Shown here: piece after piece, positions 58,871 through 64,000 of the stretch
Position numbering within the stretch: the stretch's first letter is position 1
Layout: every line of letters begins with the position of its first letter
NCBI GenBank assembly: GCA_025716815.1
Contig: JAIXMN010000025.1
Span: forward strand, 434,001-498,000
Direction of reading: 5' to 3'
Length of the DNA stretch: 64,000 bases
DNA from: Dichotomocladium elegans
Lineage: Eukaryota; Mucoromycota; Mucoromycetes; Mucorales; Lichtheimiaceae
Position numbers and translations under genes: made by a program
Notes under the pieces: generated by a model
What the model was told of the DNA's origin: nothing
The model's database searches: none
Seen by the model: only the letters and a program-made list of their open reading frames with translations

Positions 58871-59867
58871 TATCCCTTTTTTCTTACAGAGTAGTTTGGA
58901 TGAACGTCTAATTACATAATCACATAACGTGCTAGGGACATGTTACCGATAATTTGCCACGACTTGCTCACATTGTACTTATAATATTCTTTTCTTCGTA
59001 CCACATAAACACATTTAATTCGCTTTCGAATTGTATAGAACTTGTCGTAGGCAGACCAAAATCTTCTGGATATGGTTTTATATCCGAGACAGCACACCTG
59101 CGGAAAATAAATAGGTGCACAGAGAGTACAGCACTGTGCACATTTTTTTATATGGGCTGGGGACCGATTTTTATATGGGGCGGAAGAAGGGATCGTCCGC
59201 ACCCCACGCACCCAAAGATTTGTTTTTTCGACTGTCGCCATGGATAATTTTTCGGAATTTGTTGTCTGTGTCACCCGACTATTTCCTTACTTCTGATTTG
59301 AGTAACCTAGAACTGGGGGGGGGGAAGGTGGTCCTCCAAAGAAGAAGTTGCCATTGGTTGTGTCAGCTTGTTCTTTGATAATTCGAGCCCGACAAAACAC
59401 ATTTATCTCCCCCAACGACATGCACTTCCCTTACTCCGTCCGACCCCAGAAAGAGCCTAATCTCTCTCTCACGTCCCGATTGCCAGGAACAGGCAGACAG
59501 GATGGGACGTTTTGTGGATGTGGATGTATGTGTATATCCGTTTGGAGAAGAGGAAACCTCGTTTTGCGAGACAATGATTGACAATGAATGCCCGCACAGA
59601 AAACGCCTCTCCCACCCCCCCCCGCATTACCCGCAATTCGCTTTGATTGGGGAAAGTCGGGCGCAAACGGGGCATTTATCACATGGAATCCCCTCCCACC
59701 CGCTCTGTCAGTGATGTGTCGAAAAGTACCGTGCGGAGAGAAAGGGCTCGTCTACTTCACCCGAATCCCCTTTCTCTATTCCCCGTTTCTTCCCTTCCCT
59801 CCTCCGCACTCATTCCTTTTCTTTCGTCTTTCTTTTGTGTATATATGTGTCAATTATAGAAATTACC
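58871..59867. other. intergenic, kinase / PDK
   Basis: About 1 kb with no recognised gene. It includes a run of ten G at 59315-59324, a C-run near 59617 and a pyrimidine-rich leader before the PDK ATG. Confidence 0.5.
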
Positions 59868-60745
59868 ATGTTCCAAATGAGCCCGCAACTATTCGAAAAA
59901 ATTAAGCATTTCGCCCGATTTCCACAAACAGCGGTCTCGCTCCGGCAAATGGTCATGTTTGGTAAAAGAAAAAACGCTACTCGATATGCTTCTTCGGATA
60001 TTCTCAGACTGATCTTCTCCCCCGCCGAAAAAAAAAGGACAGAACCCTTCTCCGGGAACTTTGTTCAGGGCAAGTCAGTTTTTGCACGGTAAGTTTCCAA
60101 CGCGCTCCCTTCCTCTCCTGTCCGATCCTTGGAAAAAACGTCGAAATATAACATAACATGCATATATGCAGAGGAGCTGCCTATTCGACTTGCCCACCGA
60201 GTAAAAGAACTGGAGGAACTACCCCACGGATTGAATAAGATGCCATCTATTCTCAAGGTCAAGGACTGGTATTCACATTCTTTTCAGGCAAGTCCCGTCA
60301 AGTGTAAATGAGGGATGGGTGCAAGTGGCTCTTAACGGTTTTTTTTTTAACTTTTAGGACTTGATTAATTTACCCCATCCACGCCTTTCTCGTGAAGTTA
60401 AAGAGACACTGAGGAAAACCATCAAGAATCAAGAGCGGACAGCTCTGCCTCCCAGTTACCCAAACCCGTCCATCAAACCTAACACGACTGCAAACATATC
60501 CTTACATCCCTCTGTCCCGATTGGGCATCGGTAAGATGAGAGGAAGGTGGGGAGGCTTAACAAAGCACAAAGAATTAAAAGTATGTATAGTTATTATACA
60601 AACCTTGAAGACGTGCAGTGCACGCCTGAAATGCTGAAATATACCGAAACATTTGTACGGACTATTGAGGGCATTAAAAGACGACATGATCCTGTAGTAA
60701 CGACTGTTGGTAAGCGTTGATATGGAGGCGGAAGGATGATAGAGA

Positions 60746-60781
<36 letters not shown>

Positions 60782-62029
60782 GCGCTAACGGAAAGTATAA
60801 CCTTCATTTATAGCTCAGGGCATCGTCGAATTTAAGGAGCAGCGGAGGTCACCTGTTATTGATACGGCCGTCCAGGAGTTCCTCGATCGTTTCTATATGT
60901 CGCGCATGGGGATTCGGATGTTGATTGGACAGCATTCGGCCCTATACCGACTACCGTCCCGCAAGAATTACGTCGGAATTATTTGTACAAAAACCAACAT
61001 TCGTGAGATTGCACAGGATGCTATTGCGAATGCGCGATTTATCTGTGAAGAGTATTATGGTTTATTCAAGGCACCGCAGGTACAAATGTTCTGCCCAGGT
61101 GAAATCGAGTTTATGTACGTGCCGTCCCATCTGAACCACATGCTGTTCGAGCTCTTGAAGAACTCGCTCCGTGCAGTGGTTGAGCGATTCGGAGTCGATT
61201 ATGAGGATGAGTACCCGGCTATTAAGCTTGTGATTGCTCACGGCAAGGAGGTATGCATGCATAAAACATCGAGAAGTGGGAGATTGATCAACATGATTGC
61301 GATAGGATATCACCATAAAAATCTCCGACGAAGGTGGAGGTATCCCGCGATCGGGTATTCCGCTTGTGTGGACGTACATGGTATGAGCGCATGACTCTCT
61401 CCTCTTCGGTTTACCTTGCCTATTCATGCTGGGATATATATGTAGTATACCACGGCCGAGCCTCAAGAACTCGAGCCAGAGTACAGCCGGTCTGACTTCC
61501 GAGCACCTATGGCAGGCTTTGGCTATGGTCTTCCTCTTTCTCGATTGGTAAGGCCAAGAAGGAAGAAGAGAGAATGGATTTGCAGAGCTGAATTCGTTTC
61601 GTTTCTTGGATGCATAGTACGCCCGTTACTTTGGTGGTGATTTGAAACTGATATCGATGGAAGGGTAAGCTAACTGGAACTAACTTTCTGAGAGACGGAT
61701 CACTCATCCGAGGTTTGGGTGGATAGGTACGGGACCGATGTATACCTCCATCTCAACCGTCTGGCGAATAGTGACGAGCCTCTCATGTAAACCTCGTTCC
61801 AAATGCCGTTAGTCTTAACTAATAAATCCGAGAAAAGGGCAAAGATACATTTCTTCTCGTCTATCATTTTGGCTCTAGATATGACATCTCAGACCCGCTA
61901 ACTTTCACTTCCGGATCCCTTCTCCTGAACCATATGCCGGAAATGGAAGCCAGCTCCGCCTTCAGTCGCTCACAAGTGGGCCGCATGGTTGCCTCAGTCA
62001 AGGCCTATTTCACTCGCAAGTATACGTAA
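59868..62029 (+). CDS. mitochondrial pyruvate dehydrogenase kinase family (PDK/BCKDK)
   Basis: Phosphorylates E1-alpha of pyruvate (or branched-chain keto acid) dehydrogenase, switching it off. It uses a GHKL/histidine-kinase fold, not a Ser/Thr kinase fold. Ten or so exons. Seen: EKIKHFARFPQTAVSLRQMV, EELPIRLAHRVKELEELP, DWYSHSFQDL, IKRRHDPVVTTVAQGI, the regulatory His region MSRMGIRMLIGQHSALY, YVPSHLNHMLFELLKNSLRA (N box), KISDEGGGIPRSGIP (G1 box) and APMAGFGYGLPLSRLYARYF (G2 box). Introns 1 (60070-60171, CAGG|gcaagt) and 2 (CAG|gcaagt near 60289) appear to be GC-AG. The last splice (CTCAT|gtaaac ... ctctag|A, 61787-61878) extends the protein past an apparent stop at 61790 and ends YFTRKYT at 62029. 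A cleavable mitochondrial presequence is not obvious. Confidence 0.9.
60751..60779. repeat. (GA)n microsatellite inside a PDK intron
   Basis: About 14 GA units within the intron between the TTVG donor near 60711 and the acceptor near 60813, so spliced out of the PDK transcript. Confidence 0.85.
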
Positions 62030-62569
62030 TCCCCCCTCCTTCATTCTTTCGTACGTACATTAGACCTACATCTTATAGACACTGGTAATTTGCATATCAT
62101 CTTAGTTTCCTTGTATTATCAAAAGTTTGTAATAATATATATACATATGTATACGATGCATCAAACCGGTCGTATGGCAAAAGAAGGGGGCGGCAAGCTT
62201 GAAAGAGACTCGTGTCTTCTTCTCACTTTTATGGCAGTTGCCGATATTCTCTGTTGAATAGGGAAAAGCTTTGTGTAAACAACTTGAGCAGCTGGCCGGG
62301 TCGACGTTTTTTTATACGCTTGTCAAAGACTGGAGGGAGGTGAGGGAGAGAGAATGGCTTTGCGTCCCCTCAGAAGGATCGTGCCTTTCTTTTTTTTTTT
62401 TTGAACGCATCCAAATATGGACAGCGCAAAGTCAGCTGCTCACAGCAAGGCTACGAATCAGTCTTCATTCTTCTACTCCGGCGCTCGAAAGCTTTCGTAC
62501 CCCAAAAACTACCTACAAAGCACGCACGCACGCAAGCACGCACGCACACCTTTGCATATCGCACGCGCT
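62030..62569. other. intergenic, PDK / CSN3
   Basis: 540 nt holding the PDK 3' end and the CSN3 promoter and leader, including a (CACG)n-like run near 62521-62548. In-frame sequence upstream of the CSN3 ATG has an earlier ATG at 62417, judged less likely. Confidence 0.5.
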
Positions 62570-64000
62570 ATGGCCGATTCACAGCAATCTTCACAGCAGC
62601 AACAGCAACAAGGTTCAGTACAATCTGATCGACCTGCTACTGGCCAAGGAGAAGCGATATCGGACGAGATTGTCGCGACAATCATGTCCCTGGAGCGTCA
62701 CCCAAATGCTTTGTCGACACTGGCATCCAAGCTGGCGACACTGACTGAGGCCCAGCTTCAGTCTAACACCACAACCGGGCTTGATCCCCTGATGACCCTT
62801 GATCCTTCTATTCACACGCTTGGATACCTCTATTTCCTGCAAGTCAAAAGAGACAGAGAGAGAAAAAAAGAGAGAGAAACGCTAAATCGCAAAGGAACGC
62901 CCTCCTTCGTTCTTTAGGACCGCCCGTTGTCTTTCGCTACAACAGCCAGAACATGGCCGATTCTATGTTCAGACATTACACCACTTTATCAACGTATGCG
63001 ATCCAACCCAGCTCGTCTATGCACCCATACGAGGTAAAGAAGAACGTCTCGGCGGCACAGAAAGGGAAAAAATTACTCGTTAATGCAGACGTCTTTTTTT
63101 TCCTGCTCAGTATCTTATATTGCAAAGGCCCTCGAACATCTGGCCAAAATACTTAACAATGCAAGTGAAGGCTTAAAAAAATAACAGAATGTTACGAATG
63201 GTGGTGGTGGAAACTTCTCCTTTTCCCACCCCATCCGGTCGGTGGCATTGTTTGCTGAACCAGCTCTTTATTATTATAGCCCTCGGTGATCATCGTGCCT
63301 CTCGCGACAGCGATTGTGAAGATCTCACCCGACTGCAATAGCTTGACCTCCTTACATGCCCCATTTGTAAAGGTAAGAACAAGGATGGCGTCAAACCTGT
63401 TCTTTTCACCAATAGCAGCGACGTCACGACGACGACTACAGGCATGTTTGCTCGCAAAAATGTATCGCTATCCGCTAGCTATCCTTGATATGGACATTGA
63501 GGATGTAGACCCTCAGGTACGTTTTGATTCGAGATGACCAGCGCGGGAAGGCGTATGTGGGCAGACATTGAGCGCGCAGGAACATATCATACATTAGGCC
63601 CATGCCATTTCGATCAAAAGCTTCCTTCTTTATCATTATTACGGAGCCATGATTTACATCGGCAACAAGAACTTTGATCGAGCGCTTGATTTCCTAATTC
63701 TGGTATGAGATTGTTTGTTTGTGTGCATGCGAGTCCTCCACGTTCAATATCATTCATATGGATGGAACTCAGGTTCTGTCAGCACCTGCTCAGACTGCAA
63801 GCGCAATACAGATGGAGGCCTACAAGAAATTTGTTCTCGTCTCGCTGATACACCATGGCCATGTGAGTAGTCCATACTAGTACCTTTGCTGGTGTGGAGT
63901 CGACTCAATCCCCTATTTGATTAAATTATAGATACCAGCACTTCCGAAATACACGTTCCACCTGCTTGAAAAAACGTTCAAGCATAAACACTCTGGTTAT
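62570..64000 (+). CDS. CSN3: COP9 signalosome subunit 3 (cut by the right edge)
   Basis: CSN3 is a PCI-domain subunit of the COP9 signalosome, which removes Nedd8 from cullins and so tunes SCF ligases. Exons traced: 62570-62838, 62918-63033, 63111-63160, 63280-63372, 63442-63516, 63598-63712, 63773-63862 and 63932 onward. Matches to the family as I recall it: HHFINVCDPTQLVYAP, PSVIIVPLATAIVKI, LTSLHAPFVKACLLAKMYRY, LDMDIEDVD, FLLYHYYGAMIYIGNKNFDR and MEAYKKFVLVSLIHHG, then LPKYTFHLLE. The N-terminus is Gln-rich (SSQQQQQQG). Introns 1 (CCT|gcaagt, 62839-62917) and 3 (AAT|gcaagt, 63161-63279) use GC donors, as only these keep frame with the conserved blocks. The C-terminal PCI part lies beyond the window. 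Confidence 0.88.

Noticed and set aside
62417..62569. Upstream in-frame ATG for CSN3 (MDSAKSAAHSKAT)
   Set aside because: The added 51 residues are encoded by CACG/CACA simple repeats and have no counterpart in CSN3; the ATG at 62570 fits the family better.
1..64000. CRISPR arrays, prophage, toxin-antitoxin or biosynthetic gene clusters
   Set aside because: No regular spaced repeats, no phage or bacterial operon structure, and no PKS/NRPS/terpene-type core enzymes were seen; the DNA is clearly eukaryotic.

Overview
This window is eukaryotic nuclear DNA, most likely from a filamentous early-diverging fungus (Mucoromycota, probably Mucorales; inferred). The signs are compact genes with many 50-130 nt introns, CT-rich leaders, short intergenic gaps, fungal families (Zn2Cys6 regulator, Ctk2-type cyclin, Nrc-2/Fpk1 kinase, F-box/LRR proteins) and decayed Tc1-like transposons. 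I saw no complete tRNA or rRNA gene, CRISPR array, plasmid feature or viral gene. Gene models were built by eye from splice signals, reading frame and recalled family motifs; exon edges are most secure where I list them.

Layout. 1-6 kb, all on the minus strand: the N-terminal exons of a GCN1 homologue (cut by the left edge), a class II DYRK kinase, and a 674-residue Ser/Thr-rich protein of unknown function. 9.5-14 kb: a short Zn2Cys6 regulator, an F-box/LRR protein, and a small two-exon gene on the minus strand. 15-16.3 kb: a broken Tc1-like transposase. 17.5-21.1 kb: a convergent pair, the Ctk2-type cyclin and indoleamine 2,3-dioxygenase. 23-26 kb: a single-pass membrane protein converging on a PP2C phosphatase. 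27.4 kb: a small unknown protein. 28-30 kb: a second Tc1 relic and a probable Fanzor/TnpB-like relic. 31.4-33.3 kb: an MFS transporter with a polyglutamine loop. 34-35 kb: a third Tc1 relic. 35.5-39.1 kb (minus): a G-protein alpha subunit and inorganic pyrophosphatase. 40.9-42.8 kb: malate synthase. 42.8-53.2 kb: a gene-poor AT-rich stretch. 53.2-64 kb (plus): an F-box/TPR-like protein, a flippase-kinase-type AGC kinase, a pyruvate dehydrogenase kinase family member, and COP9 signalosome subunit 3 (cut by the right edge).

Most genes are housekeeping or signalling genes and do not form an evident cluster. Themes recur: nutrient and metabolic control (GCN1, PDK, malate synthase, pyrophosphatase, IDO), phosphorylation signalling (DYRK, PP2C, Fpk1-type kinase, G-alpha, Ctk2) and ubiquitin-linked regulation (two F-box proteins, CSN3).

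I found no convincing undescribed multi-gene system. The best leads are an apparent excess of GC-AG introns, all with a GCAAGT donor, in three genes (Ctk2, PDK, CSN3); the Fanzor-like relic; and the small genes that simple ORF finding misses.
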